Positions 19,696 through 27,551 are shown, counted from the first letter of the stretch. The stretch is 64,000 nucleotides of DNA from Sinorhizobium alkalisoli (GCF_008932245.1 NZ_CP034910.1:372001-436000), one strand, 5' to 3'. Notes: generated from the sequence alone by a model not told the origin. Translations and numbers: made by a program.

Positions 19696-19848
19696 ATCGG
19701 ACCATTGCCTTTTCGTCTGAGCCGTTGGTCCGATCAACAAAGATCCGATCGGCGGTCCCGACGACCGGCATGAAGCAGAGGGAAGTGGATGACGCTTAGG
19801 ACCTTCGTCTTGGCCGAAGGTCCGACCGGGCCGAGAGAAAGGTCCTAA
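19696..19848. promoter_or_regulatory. Divergent control region with GGACC/GGTCC inverted repeats
   Basis: The gap between the two Gly/Asn-rich genes (19604-20028) holds three nested inverted repeats. They are ATCGGACCA (19696-19704) / TGGTCCGAT (19726-19734); TTAGGACCTT (19796-19805) / AAGGTCCTAA (19839-19848); and GGACCTTC (19799-19806) / GAAGGTCC (19816-19823). The same arms recur at 22621-22681 and 24480-24516. I infer binding by the LuxR-type regulator encoded at 20455-21108. Nothing else is seen in this gap. Confidence 0.55.
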
Positions 19849-19894
19849 AGGTGCTGGCGACGGAAGGCGTGGCTTGACGATCTGTTGGGGCGTA
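19804..19894. repeat. Degenerate intergenic repeat, copy 2 (partner 18743-18836)
   Basis: Shares CCTTCGTCTTGGCCG at its left end and GATCTGTTGGGGCG at its right end with 18743-18836. It overlaps the GGACC/GGTCC inverted repeats and lies 135 bases before the Gly/Asn-rich gene at 20029. Confidence 0.55.
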
Positions 19895-20028
19895 AGCAAG
19901 GTGATCTCAAGATCACGCGTGCTTTGTGCGAATTTCGAATTTCGTGTCGATATTGCGCGGAACCCGATCCGGGTGACCTTGTTCACCGAAAAGCCGGGTT
20001 AAACTTTTTTGAGGCGGAAGGTGCGCCA

Positions 20029-20465
20029 ATGATGGTCCTCAAGGAGACGAAGACGACGCGACGGAAGACCATGGCGGTCCTGTTCGTTGCGTTGGTCGGC
20101 TTCGTCGCACTTCCCTATAAGGCGACAATTTCCGGTTCGAGCCTTGAAGTCGCACCCCAGTCTGCCCTCGCCAAGAACGAGGGCAAGGGAAATGGCGGGG
20201 GGAACGGCAATTCCGGCGGCAACGGCCGGGGGGCGGTAGCGGCGGCGGCAGCAGCAAGGGCCGCGACAGTTCAACGAGCGGGTCGAGCGCGCGAGGCACG
20301 GGCACCGGAAACAAGGGTTCGACCTTGCGAGTACGCCACGCCAAGGGAATAAGCGAAGAGATCAGAAACGGGCGATACATCATGAAGGATGCCCGCGGGC
20401 GCATCATCGTCAACCGCAGCGCCACTGAAGACGATCAGAAACGGCTCCTGTCCCTCATTGACTGA
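20029..20465 (+). pseudogene. Exported Gly/Asn/Ser-rich protein, frame broken in a G-run
   Basis: Starts MMVLKETKTTRRKTMAVLF after GAGGCGGAAGG, with one hydrophobic signal or anchor segment (MAVLFVALVGFVALPY), then KNEGKGNGGGNGNSGGNGRG. At a run of six G (about 20229-20234) the frame shifts. The annotated frame ends at 20354 in a low-quality tail. With one more G it would read GGGSGGGSSKGRDSSTSG and end with RVRHAKGISEEIRNGRYIM...LLSLID at 20465, a sensible compact domain. That stop overlaps the convergent regulator gene by 11 bases. Function unknown. It resembles its neighbours at 19026 and 22781 in the GN-rich segment only. G-run slippage or a sequencing error could explain the break. Confidence 0.6.
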
Positions 20466-21108
20466 GCGGGCGGTCGAGTGCGTCGCGCAGCACCATGGCT
20501 GCCTCCGTGCGGTTGGCGACGTCGAGCTTCGCCATGATCTGGGTCATATGGTGCTTGACGGTCTTTTCGTGCAGATTGAGCCGCCTTGCGACCTGCTTGT
20601 TGCTCATGCCGGAGGCGACGAGATTGAGAACCTCCTTCTCGCGGATGGTCAGATCCCGGATCAGGTCGGACTTGCGTGCAGGCTCTGGGGCCCGGCTGGA
20701 CAGCAGCTTCGCCGAGAGCGTCGGCGCCACATAGCTCTCGCCCGAGGCGACGGTCCGGATGATATCCGCCAGTGCTCTCGAGCCAACACCCTTGAGGACA
20801 TAGCCCCTGGCGCCGTTCTGCAGTGCGGCGGTGACGTCGTCGCCGGCTTCCGAAACCGTGAGCATGACGATCTTCTGCGAGGGGGCGACCTCCATGATCA
20901 GCGGGAGGGCTGCCAGCCCGCCACCGGGCATAGAGATGTCGAGAAGCATCACGTCGGGCTTGAGATTCTCGGCGATTCTCAGTGCGTCGTCGTGTGAGTC
21001 CCCCTCGGCGACGACTGCGAATCCATCGATCTCCGACAGGCTCCTCGTGACCCCTTCCCTGAACAGAGGGTGATCGTCGATTACAGCAACACGTATTTCA
21101 GCCGTCAT
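20455..21108 (-). CDS. NarL/FixJ-family (LuxR-type HTH) response regulator
   Basis: Response regulator of 217 residues. The receiver domain has the acidic pair D11/D12 in VAVIDDHP, phospho-acceptor D57 in VMLLDISMP and the conserved Lys in GYVLKG. The C-terminal LuxR HTH reads LTIREKEVLNLVASGMSNKQVARRLNLHEKTVKHHMTQIMAKL. It starts inside the stop of the histidine kinase gene (4-base overlap), so the two are a pair. ATG 21108 is chosen because the receiver fold begins there. Likely targets are the neighbouring Gly/Asn-rich, EAL and membrane-protein genes through the GGACC/GGTCC repeats. Confidence 0.92.
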   Translation of the reverse strand: MTAEIRVAVIDDHPLFREGVTRSLSEIDGFAVVAEGDSHDDALRIAENLKPDVMLLDISMPGGGLAALPLIMEVAPSQKIVMLTVSEAGDDVTAALQNGARGYVLKGVGSRALADIIRTVASGESYVAPTLSAKLLSSRAPEPARKSDLIRDLTIREKEVLNLVASGMSNKQVARRLNLHEKTVKHHMTQIMAKLDVANRTEAAMVLRDALDRPLSQ

Positions 21109-22505
21109 ATCTGCCCTATCTCCCTGATGTCGAGCCACATCCGGACAACGGTGCCCGACGCGGCCGCGTTCAGTTCAAACGTTCCTCCGAGACTCTCCAC
21201 CCGTTCCCTGAGACCGGCAAGCCCGAGGCTCGTAGAGCTGATCTGGCTTGGATCGAAACCGGGCCCGCCATCCGCCACCTCGATCCGGATCCTTTCGCGT
21301 TCAATGGTCTGCGTGACGCGCTGGCCGATGCCTCCTGCGTGCCGATATGCATTGTTCAGCGCTTCCTGCACGAAGCGGTATATGCATATCTTCGCCGACG
21401 GGGAAAGGCGCGCAGGCGGGTCGGAGAGCGACAGATCCACAGCCGAACCGGTCCGCTGCCTGTGCGCCGCAACGCAGCGCTCGAGGATCTCGGGCAGATT
21501 GGCGGTTTCAATCTGCGGCAGCACCAGCCCGTTGCACAGCGTCCGGATCTCGTGCATCGCCTCTTCGAGACTGGCCTTGATCGCGGCGAGTTCGCGGTCG
21601 CGCTTTTCGTTCGAAGTCATAGGGTTCGTCAATAGGTCGCTGTCCAGCCGCAATGACGCATAGGCCAGGAGCTGCGCCGGGCCGTCATGCAGATCCGCTC
21701 CAATGCGCCTTAGCATTTTCTCGTTGAGCGCCGTTGCCCGTTGGGAGGCGTGCTGCACGCGCCCACGCAGGGTCTCGTTCTGCAACAGGAGCGCAGAGAG
21801 CTCGTCGATGCGCTGCTTGAGCGCGGCACGCTGCTTTTCGATGGTTCTGCTCCCCCGCATGACGATCGCCGAAAGCATGATGAAGAAGGCGAGCGTAAAG
21901 CCCGCAACCGCGAGCCAGGTGAGAAACCGCGCCCGACGCAGACTCAGTTGGAAGTCGTGGGCGATTTCGTGGAATTCGGAAACCGCCACGACCTCGCCCG
22001 ACCAGGGCTGCAGGACCGGATTATAGATTTCAAGGAACGGATTGCCTGCCGGGCGGCCGGTCACATCCTGACTGCCGTCCTGCGACTGCAATTGAGCCAC
22101 CATCTCGCCGGAAAAGGCCGTGCGCAATTGCGGACTGAGCTCGAACCGCTTTCCGGCTATCTCCGCTTGATTCGAGTAGAGGACGGTACCGTCGGCGCGC
22201 CAGAGGCGGAATTCCAGCAGCCGGTTTCCGAGTGCCCCCTGGCCCAAGGTTTCGTCGAGCGCCCGTGCGACGGCATCGTCCAGCACTTCCGTGGTCTGCA
22301 TGTCAGGCAGGAGCGGAGCGATCACGCTGTCGACATAGAGCGCGGTCGTCGCTGCGGAGTTTCTCGTGACCGCCTCCTCTATGAGGCTGGTCACGAACGC
22401 CCCGACCACCAGCATCGCCGCAGCCGCAACTATGCCGCCGGCCAGCAGGAACTGCCTGCTCAGCGCTTGCGCATTCCATCGTGTGATCAAGTCCTTGGTG
22501 CGCAC
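21105..22505 (-). CDS. HisKA_3-type sensor histidine kinase
   Basis: Membrane kinase of about 466 residues from a GTG start at 22505. The true start is uncertain: an ATG at 22673 would add 56 poorly folded residues and overlap the motif at 22621-22681. TM1 is about residues 19-42, then a periplasmic sensor of about 150 residues (FRLWRADGTVLYSN, FLEIYNPVLQPWSGEVVAV) resembling a Cache-type fold, TM2 about 194-216, and a coiled-coil linker. The phospho-accepting H273 lies in RRIGADLHDGPAQLL. The HATPase has QEALNNAYRHAGG and DGGPGFD...GLAGLRERV. The ligand is unknown. It pairs with the regulator at 20455-21108. Confidence 0.88.
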   Translation of the reverse strand: MRTKDLITRWNAQALSRQFLLAGGIVAAAAMLVVGAFVTSLIEEAVTRNSAATTALYVDSVIAPLLPDMQTTEVLDDAVARALDETLGQGALGNRLLEFRLWRADGTVLYSNQAEIAGKRFELSPQLRTAFSGEMVAQLQSQDGSQDVTGRPAGNPFLEIYNPVLQPWSGEVVAVSEFHEIAHDFQLSLRRARFLTWLAVAGFTLAFFIMLSAIVMRGSRTIEKQRAALKQRIDELSALLLQNETLRGRVQHASQRATALNEKMLRRIGADLHDGPAQLLAYASLRLDSDLLTNPMTSNEKRDRELAAIKASLEEAMHEIRTLCNGLVLPQIETANLPEILERCVAAHRQRTGSAVDLSLSDPPARLSPSAKICIYRFVQEALNNAYRHAGGIGQRVTQTIERERIRIEVADGGPGFDPSQISSTSLGLAGLRERVESLGGTFELNAAASGTVVRMWLDIREIGQI

Positions 22506-22620
22506 GAAAAGTTCTCGGGATCGCCCGCCCGATTCGCTGGCGGCACTGAGGTCGAATTGAAAGCATAAACTATCGCCCGCGAAAAAGCGGTCAATGGCAT
22601 GCCATGGTTCGCGCCACGGA

Positions 22621-22681
22621 TTGGACCTTTTTCCCGACGGCCGATGCGACCTAAGTCCTACCGACCAGGGCAATGGTCCGG
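22621..22681. promoter_or_regulatory. GGACC/GGTCC motif region between kinase and Gly/Asn-rich gene
   Basis: TTGGACCTT (22621-22629) pairs imperfectly with TAAGTCCTA (22652-22660), and GGCAATGGTCCG (22669-22680) is the exact reverse complement of CGGACCATTGCC at 19698-19709. It lies between the divergent kinase (GTG 22505) and the gene at 22781. Probably a binding site of the local response regulator. Confidence 0.5.
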
Positions 22682-22780
22682 GAGCGGTGGCGCCTTGCCG
22701 TCTTGCGAGCTACCGTCGCAGCCGATCGACTGTGCCTGTTCCCTCCGCAGAGAGGGGCAATTGATTCGAAGGAGGCCTGC

Positions 22781-23470
22781 ATGAGTGTGTCCAAGACTAT
22801 CGGGCGGAGCGTCGTCGTCCTGGCCATCGCGCTTGCTCCAGTGGCGAGCATTGCTTTGGGCACCGCCGAACTTGCTTTTGCCAAAGGCGGCAACGGCGGC
22901 GGCGGCAATGGCAACGGCGGAGGAAACGGCAAGGGCGGAGGAAATGGCAATGGAGGGAGCCACGGGAAAGGGCATTCCACCGGCGGCAAACAGGACAAGG
23001 CAGGCAAGAGCAATCGAGACGCTGGCGATCTCCTGAAGTCGCTTTTCACGCGGGGCACCAAGACCAAGAAGACGATCAAATCCGCGAAGGTCCCGAAAAC
23101 GGGAAGCGTTGCAACGATCAAGCCGAAGAGCGTCAAGAGCGACACCGCCGGACTGAGTTCGCTGAAGAGGAATTATCACGCCTATCTCAACTCCAACGAT
23201 CCGCGCATGGCGGCGATCTCTGCCTATGTGATTTCCTATGCCGAGTTCGAAGCCGAGTTCGGTCCCGACGCCGTTCCGACAGATCCGGCACTCAGCGACG
23301 AGGCGCTTCGGGAGGCGCTCGAGAGTTTCACCAAGGGAGGCGTTGTGACCGACGATGCGCTTCTTGAAGCCAAGGAGATCCTCGGCGTTGGACCCGCAGT
23401 CGGCAAGATCGACCAGATTCGCGAAACGCTTCCCGAACCTGCGGACACTGAGCTCGAAGCGTCGGAGTGA
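22781..23470 (+). CDS. Exported Gly/Asn-rich protein of unknown function
   Basis: Protein of 229 residues. The signal peptide (SVVVLAIALAPVASIALG) is probably cleaved after AELAFA. Residues 35-69 are almost pure Gly/Asn with periodic Lys (GGNGNGGGNGKGGGNGNGG). A Lys-rich segment (KTKKTIKSAKVPKTG) follows, then a globular C-terminal part with SSLKRNYHAYLNSNDPRMAAISAYVISYAEFEAEFG and EALREALESF, and an acidic tail. GAAGGAGG 5 bases before ATG 22781 fixes the start. It lies 57 bases before the EAL gene, likely one operon, and is divergent from the sensor kinase. No enzyme motif is seen; a surface or matrix role is possible. Confidence 0.75.
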   Translation: MSVSKTIGRSVVVLAIALAPVASIALGTAELAFAKGGNGGGGNGNGGGNGKGGGNGNGGSHGKGHSTGGKQDKAGKSNRDAGDLLKSLFTRGTKTKKTIKSAKVPKTGSVATIKPKSVKSDTAGLSSLKRNYHAYLNSNDPRMAAISAYVISYAEFEAEFGPDAVPTDPALSDEALREALESFTKGGVVTDDALLEAKEILGVGPAVGKIDQIRETLPEPADTELEASE

Positions 23471-23527
23471 ACCTGACCCATCGACAATTGGGCGCCGCCG
23501 GTGAAGCTGAACGAAAGAGGTCGACTG

Positions 23528-24385
23528 ATGAACGTAGAGCAACTCGACCTCGCAGGCGGCGGCGCGTCGCAGGCGATGGGGCAAGAACGGATCGGGTTTT
23601 CCCTGCAGCAGATCAACGCGGTCGACGACCCGGCAAAGGTCCTCTATTCGGAGTGCCTGGGCAGGTTCACCGAGCCCGATGGCACGATCCGAACCAGTGA
23701 AGAGCTATTGGCAATGCCCGAAATTTCGGGCGTTGGCCCGGCCTTCGACCGGTATCTCCTCCAACTTGCATTGGGCTGGCTGGCCCGTCGTCCGTCATGT
23801 GCGCTGGGCTGCAACATCCAGGCTTCGGGTCTGGTCGACAAGCACAGCTCGGCGACTTTGTACGCATTGCTCTTCAAGCACCGGGCAGCGGCGCGGCGCA
23901 TGGTTCTCGAAGTCACGGGAAGCGTTGCATTGAAGGCACATTCGGCAGCGATGCTCCAGAGCGCCCGCGCGCTGGGGTACCGGATTGCGATAGAGGCGTT
24001 CGGAACCGAACACGCGACCGCGGGCACGCTCTCGTCCTTCCCCGTCGACATTGTCAAAGTCGATGCATCTTTCGTACGGCATTGCCGGGGCGACGCCGCG
24101 CCCATGCTCCGCCACATTATTGCCCGGGCATCCCGCTCGGCATCGATCGTGGTAATCGAAGGTATCGAGACATACGAGCAGCTTGACGCAGCAAGGATCG
24201 CCGGGGCGACCCATGTGCAGGGTCTTCTCCTGTCGGAGCCTACCCTGCCGCCCGTATTTTCCGAGCCGTATCGCCCGCTGGTCCAACGCGGGAATCTACT
24301 CGCGCATCTGCCCGAAAATCGGAACCGATTGCCGCAAAGCTCGAGGCGCAGCTTCAAAGAGTCACAGCGACCTTTGCGCGTCTGA
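23528..24385 (+). CDS. Degenerate EAL-domain protein
   Basis: EAL-fold protein of 285 residues. The scaffold is clear: GFSLQQINAVD, NIQASGLVDK, ALGYRIAIEAFGTEHATAGTLSSFPVDIVKVDASFV, VIEGIETYEQLDAARIAGATHVQGLLLSEP. Catalytic positions are lost: the EAL motif reads SEC, the metal-binding DDFG reads EAFG, and the Glu of the LEITES-like block is Gly (LEVTGS). It is therefore unlikely to hydrolyse cyclic-di-GMP and may bind it or a protein partner. The last 25 codons (from about PENRNRL) lie inside a RIME repeat that supplies the stop codon. It is probably cotranscribed with the gene at 22781. Confidence 0.82.
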   Translation: MNVEQLDLAGGGASQAMGQERIGFSLQQINAVDDPAKVLYSECLGRFTEPDGTIRTSEELLAMPEISGVGPAFDRYLLQLALGWLARRPSCALGCNIQASGLVDKHSSATLYALLFKHRAAARRMVLEVTGSVALKAHSAAMLQSARALGYRIAIEAFGTEHATAGTLSSFPVDIVKVDASFVRHCRGDAAPMLRHIIARASRSASIVVIEGIETYEQLDAARIAGATHVQGLLLSEPTLPPVFSEPYRPLVQRGNLLAHLPENRNRLPQSSRRSFKESQRPLRV

Positions 24386-24402
24386 AAGACGCACGGCGGT
24401 AT
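24310..24402 (+). repeat. RIME1-type intergenic mosaic element, copy A
   Basis: GCCCGAAAATCGGAACCGAT through CAAAGAGTCACAGCGACC and TTTGCGCGTCTGAAAGACGC matches 59337-59441 over most of its length. It has the typical RIME hairpin GCGTCTGAAAGACGC. It overlaps the 3' end of the EAL gene. Confidence 0.75.
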
Positions 24403-24479
24403 AAGAGATCACGGCTAGACCTACGGCTGTTACCGCGCCTTGCGTCGATCGCGACGACCTTTCCCACAACCGCAGCATG

Positions 24480-24516
24480 TAGGACCTTGGTCCGATCTTT
24501 GCATCCAAAGGTCCTA
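24480..24516 (+). promoter_or_regulatory. GGACC/GGTCC inverted repeat before a small membrane-protein gene
   Basis: Perfect inverted repeat TAGGACCTT (24480-24488) / AAGGTCCTA (24508-24516). The same 9-base arms occur at 19797-19805 and 19839-19847. The left arm continues into TTGGTCCGAT, also present at 19725-19734. It lies 100 bases before the ATG at 24617. Probably a site for the LuxR-type regulator. Confidence 0.55.
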
Positions 24517-24616
24517 GTGTCGTTGCCAAACAGCTCGCCCGTTCCATATGGTGCGAATCAGCGCCGAGGGGGCAACGGCCAATGACGAACTGAGGTTCTA
24601 TCTGGGAGTCCCCGAA

Positions 24617-24964
24617 ATGGCTTTCTCGTTCACCGAACGAAAAAATCGCCCATCCGATTTCGCCTTTCGGCTGCTAGCCAGCCCGCTCGCATTCGCGGTC
24701 TACGTTGCAATCGCCATGGCGATCGCGTTTCTGGCAAGTGCCGGCACAGGTATTCCGGCCTACCTGCTCGTGCCTGTCGGCTTCCTGCTCGTAACCTTCC
24801 TCGACCCGCCGGCGAGACTCATGAAACTTCGAGAGGACCGGAACGGACAGGTTGTAAAAAGGCGGCTAAGACAGATCACCGCGGCCAACAACAATCGCCC
24901 GAGCGAATTTGCGCACACCCGGACAAAGGCACGCGAGTCCAGGTCCGATAGCCGTCTTCGCTGA
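24617..24964 (+). CDS. Small two-span membrane protein of unknown function
   Basis: Protein of 115 residues starting MAFSFTERKNRPSDFAFRLL. Two hydrophobic segments follow (SPLAFAVYVAIAMAIAFLA and GIPAYLLVPVGFLLVTFL), then a highly basic, probably cytoplasmic tail (KRRLRQITAANNNRPSEF). GGGAG lies 8 bases before the ATG; an upstream in-frame ATG at 24548 lacks a ribosome site. I trust it mainly because the GGACC/GGTCC inverted repeat sits upstream, as with the other genes of this locus. No family recognised. Confidence 0.5.
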   Translation: MAFSFTERKNRPSDFAFRLLASPLAFAVYVAIAMAIAFLASAGTGIPAYLLVPVGFLLVTFLDPPARLMKLREDRNGQVVKRRLRQITAANNNRPSEFAHTRTKARESRSDSRLR

Positions 24965-24987
24965 CCAGGTAGGGTCATAGCGCCGTT

Positions 24988-25668
24988 TCAGGCGGGCATC
25001 TGCAGCACGTCTGGATGCTGAAGGGGCGCATCCTTGATCCAGATCTGCGTTCCCTCGGAGCCAACACCCGCTTCAAGAGGTTCGCCAGCGGGCATCCGGC
25101 CCCAGCTCTGCGGGCCTAGTTGCTCGCTCCCAACCGTAAGGCTGCCGGTGAGCACGAGGAACTCGAGACCGCGCTGGTTTTCAACGATTACCGTCGAACC
25201 CGGCCGCCAGTCCTCGATTAAGACGCGCTCCTTCCCATCATCGAACAGCACGCGCGCGGCCTCGGCCCCCTCGCGCAACGGCGCTGCCTCGCCCTCGCCG
25301 GGCTGCCGAACGATTTGCGCGTCGTCACCCTCGCGATACTGCCAGAGACGCACAAAGATCGTGCAGCCGTCTTTTGATGCCGGCACATGTGAGGTGCCGG
25401 GCGGGTTGCGGAAATAGCACCCCGCCGGGTAGTCGCCATGCTCGTCCTGGAATGTTCCCTCGAGCACGAGAATTTCCTCGCCGCCGCTATGGACATGGCG
25501 TGGGAAGGCGCTTCCCGGCACGTAGCGCACGATGGAAGTCGCGCGGGCGACCTCCCCGCCGATGCGGTAAAGCATGCGGCGATCGACGCCCGCTGAAGGG
25601 CTTGGAACCCAGTCGAGTTTAGCCGCTTGGACGATCACTGGTCTTGCCAGGTCTTCATTGATGCGCAT
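24988..25668 (-). CDS. ChrR-like cupin-domain protein
   Basis: Protein of 226 residues with two cupin modules. The first is well preserved: ARATSIVRYVPGSAFPRHVH SGGEEILVLEGTFQDEHGDY then FRNPPGTSHVP, giving His ligands for a metal. The second (STVIVENQRGLEFLVLTGSLTVGSEQ) is less conserved. This arrangement resembles the C-terminal cupin of ChrR anti-sigma factors, but the N-terminal zinc-binding anti-sigma domain is missing and no ECF sigma gene adjoins. It may be a free-standing oxidative-stress or small-molecule-binding cupin. Upstream lies relic DNA. Confidence 0.75.
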   Translation of the reverse strand: MRINEDLARPVIVQAAKLDWVPSPSAGVDRRMLYRIGGEVARATSIVRYVPGSAFPRHVHSGGEEILVLEGTFQDEHGDYPAGCYFRNPPGTSHVPASKDGCTIFVRLWQYREGDDAQIVRQPGEGEAAPLREGAEAARVLFDDGKERVLIEDWRPGSTVIVENQRGLEFLVLTGSLTVGSEQLGPQSWGRMPAGEPLEAGVGSEGTQIWIKDAPLQHPDVLQMPA

Positions 25669-26128
25669 TGGTCTGGTCCCCCATCGTCAGCACGATCCGA
25701 ACTTTGCGTCACCGGACCTCATCTTTTGAACAGCATCCTGGGCGCTCCAGCGGCATGGTCTCGATCGTCGGCCGCACGGCGGTCGGTACCCTGGAATCCA
25801 ACGTCTTCTCGAACGCGGAGCCGGTCACCGAGCCTATCACGCCGCGTTCGGCTCCCACCAGATAACCCGCCGACACCGGCAGCGGATCCTTGCCGACGCC
25901 GAGCGCGATCAGGCGGGCGGGCCTTGAAGAATTCGCCTCGAGCTTTGGCCCGGCGCTTCAATCCGGAACTGGGCATGAGCTTGCGCTCATGGCGGCGGCT
26001 GCGCTCCGGCAAGGGCGATGACACCCTTGCGTTCCGGCGCGGTTGGCGCTTTCCACCCTGCTCAGCTAGGCTTCAGGGGCCTCGTCGATTTCCAGTCTCA
26101 TTCCGGTATGGCGACCGGCGTCGGGCGA
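25669..26128. other. Stretch of relic DNA between cupin and hmgA genes
   Basis: No intact gene. The left half contains a fragment of a zinc-type alcohol dehydrogenase (25720-25918, minus strand). In the right half (25930-26128) I find only short broken frames and no recognisable domain. Confidence 0.6.
25720..25918 (-). pseudogene. Fragment of a zinc-dependent alcohol dehydrogenase
   Basis: One minus-strand frame reads RLIALGVGKDPLPVSAGYLV, then GAERGVIGSVTGSAFEKTLD and TAVRPTIETMPLERP. This is the C-terminal third of MDR-family alcohol dehydrogenases, where LIVLGVG...ISV...GSLTG...RPMIETVPLE is standard. There is no start, no catalytic zinc site and no natural C-terminus (RMVL is missing). 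It is a remnant, probably left by the rearrangement that joined cupin and hmgA genes. Confidence 0.6.
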
Positions 26129-27493
26129 TCAGGGCTTGATGCCCGGCGTGCCGTCGAACTTCTTCTCGAGGCAGTCCCAGCAATCGATGTAGTCGTCCTG
26201 CAGCGGAGCATTGTTGACCGCCCATTCCGTCAGGTGCTGCGGAAATCTGGTTTCGAACATAAAGCTCATGGTTTCGGCCTGGAACTGCGGCACCATCGGC
26301 TCGTTCGATCCATGCTCGAAAGCATTGCGATCCGGTCCATGCGGCAACATGCAATTGTGAAGGCTCATGCCCCCCGGCGCAAAACCCTGCGGCTTGGCGT
26401 CATAGACGCCATAGATATTGCCCATGAGCTCCGACATGATGTTCTTGTGATACCATGGCGGGCGGAAGGAGTGCTCGGCGACCATCCATCGATCGCGGAA
26501 GAGCACGAAATCGATGTTTGCCGTGCCCTCTTGCCCCGACGGCGCAGTCAGTACGGTGAAGATCGACGGATCGGGATGATCGAACAGGATCGCGCCAACA
26601 GGCGCATAGGTGCGCAGATCGTATTTGTATACGCAGTAATTGCCGTGCCATGCCACGATGTCGAGCGGCGAATGGCCGATCTTCGTCTCGTGGAATTGGC
26701 CACACCATTTGAGAATGACCCGCGAGGGAACCTCGCGATCCTCGAAGGCTGCGACCGGGCATTTGAAATCGCGTGGATTGGCAAGGCAATTTGCCCCGAT
26801 CGGCCCTCGATTGGGCAGGTCGAACTTCTGGCCATAGTTTTCGCAGACGAAGCCGCGGCAGGGGCCTTCCAGCACCTCGACGCGGTAGACGAGGCCGCGC
26901 GGCAGGATGGCGATCTCCTTCGGCTCCAGATCGATGACGCCAAGCTCGGTTGAGAAGCGCAACCGGCCTTCCTGCGGTACGACCAGCAGTTCGCCGTCGG
27001 CGGAATAGAAATATTCGTCCGCCATGGATCGGGTCACGAGATAGACATGGGCCGCCATGCCGGCCTGGATATTCACATCGCCGGCGGTGGTGACGGTCTT
27101 CATGCCCGTAACCCAGGTCAGGTCTTCGTCGGCATGCGGGATCGGGTCCCAGCGGTACTGCCCGAGCGAGGTGACATCGGGAAGGATATGCGGCGCCGAC
27201 TTCCAGTGTGGAATGTCGATCTTGTCGAACCGGGTTGTGTGCTTGACGCTCGGCCGTATGCGATAGCACCAGGTGCGCTCGTTCTGGCCGCGCGGGGCGG
27301 TGAAGGCTGTGCCGGACAGTTGCTCCGCATAGAGGCCGTAATTGCATTTCTGCGGTGAATTCTGGCCCTGCGGCAGCGCCCCGGGCAATGCTTCGGTCTC
27401 GAAGTCGTTGCCGAAACCGGGCATGTAGCCTTCATGCGGACCGGTGTTGCTGAGGGCCCGGATCATGCCGGGGGCAAGCGGATGGTGAGTCAT
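26129..27493 (-). CDS. hmgA: Homogentisate 1,2-dioxygenase
   Basis: Iron-dependent ring-cleaving enzyme (454 residues) that opens homogentisate to maleylacetoacetate in tyrosine and phenylalanine breakdown. Family blocks are clear: [19 protein letters not shown] near the N-terminus, [20 protein letters not shown], and the iron-site region [19 protein letters not shown] followed by [15 protein letters not shown], which supplies the His-Glu-His ligands. Length is standard. It is divergent from maiA, the next enzyme of the pathway. The operator between them is a likely MarR target. Fumarylacetoacetase, which would complete the pathway, is not in the window. Confidence 0.96.
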   Translation of the reverse strand: MTHHPLAPGMIRALSNTGPHEGYMPGFGNDFETEALPGALPQGQNSPQKCNYGLYAEQLSGTAFTAPRGQNERTWCYRIRPSVKHTTRFDKIDIPHWKSAPHILPDVTSLGQYRWDPIPHADEDLTWVTGMKTVTTAGDVNIQAGMAAHVYLVTRSMADEYFYSADGELLVVPQEGRLRFSTELGVIDLEPKEIAILPRGLVYRVEVLEGPCRGFVCENYGQKFDLPNRGPIGANCLANPRDFKCPVAAFEDREVPSRVILKWCGQFHETKIGHSPLDIVAWHGNYCVYKYDLRTYAPVGAILFDHPDPSIFTVLTAPSGQEGTANIDFVLFRDRWMVAEHSFRPPWYHKNIMSELMGNIYGVYDAKPQGFAPGGMSLHNCMLPHGPDRNAFEHGSNEPMVPQFQAETMSFMFETRFPQHLTEWAVNNAPLQDDYIDCWDCLEKKFDGTPGIKP

Positions 27494-27535
27494 CGTCTGC
27501 TCCGAAAGGCTCTGTCTCAGGAGCCCCGAGTAGAT

Positions 27536-27551
27536 AGTTGCATTCGCAACT
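27536..27551. promoter_or_regulatory. Palindromic operator between hmgA and maiA
   Basis: Perfect inverted repeat AGTTGC (27536-27541) / GCAACT (27546-27551) with spacer ATTC, in the 89-base divergent gap, 43 bases from hmgA and 32 from maiA. Size and symmetry suit a MarR dimer; the MarR gene at 28261 is the obvious candidate. TAAAGT-like promoter elements lie nearby but are not clear-cut. Confidence 0.65.

Noticed and set aside
22871..22970. GN-repeat DNA at 22871-22970 as a CRISPR-like or tandem repeat array
   Set aside because: The periodicity is that of Gly/Asn codons in a coding frame; there are no constant repeats with unique spacers.
22658..23584. 308-codon minus-strand frame opposite the Gly/Asn-rich gene
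   Set aside because: It is the complement of the repetitive GN-rich coding sequence and has no start signal.
25627..26139. 170-codon plus-strand frame in the gap before hmgA
   Set aside because: Arg/Ser-rich translation without domains; the region is better explained by an alcohol dehydrogenase relic on the minus strand.
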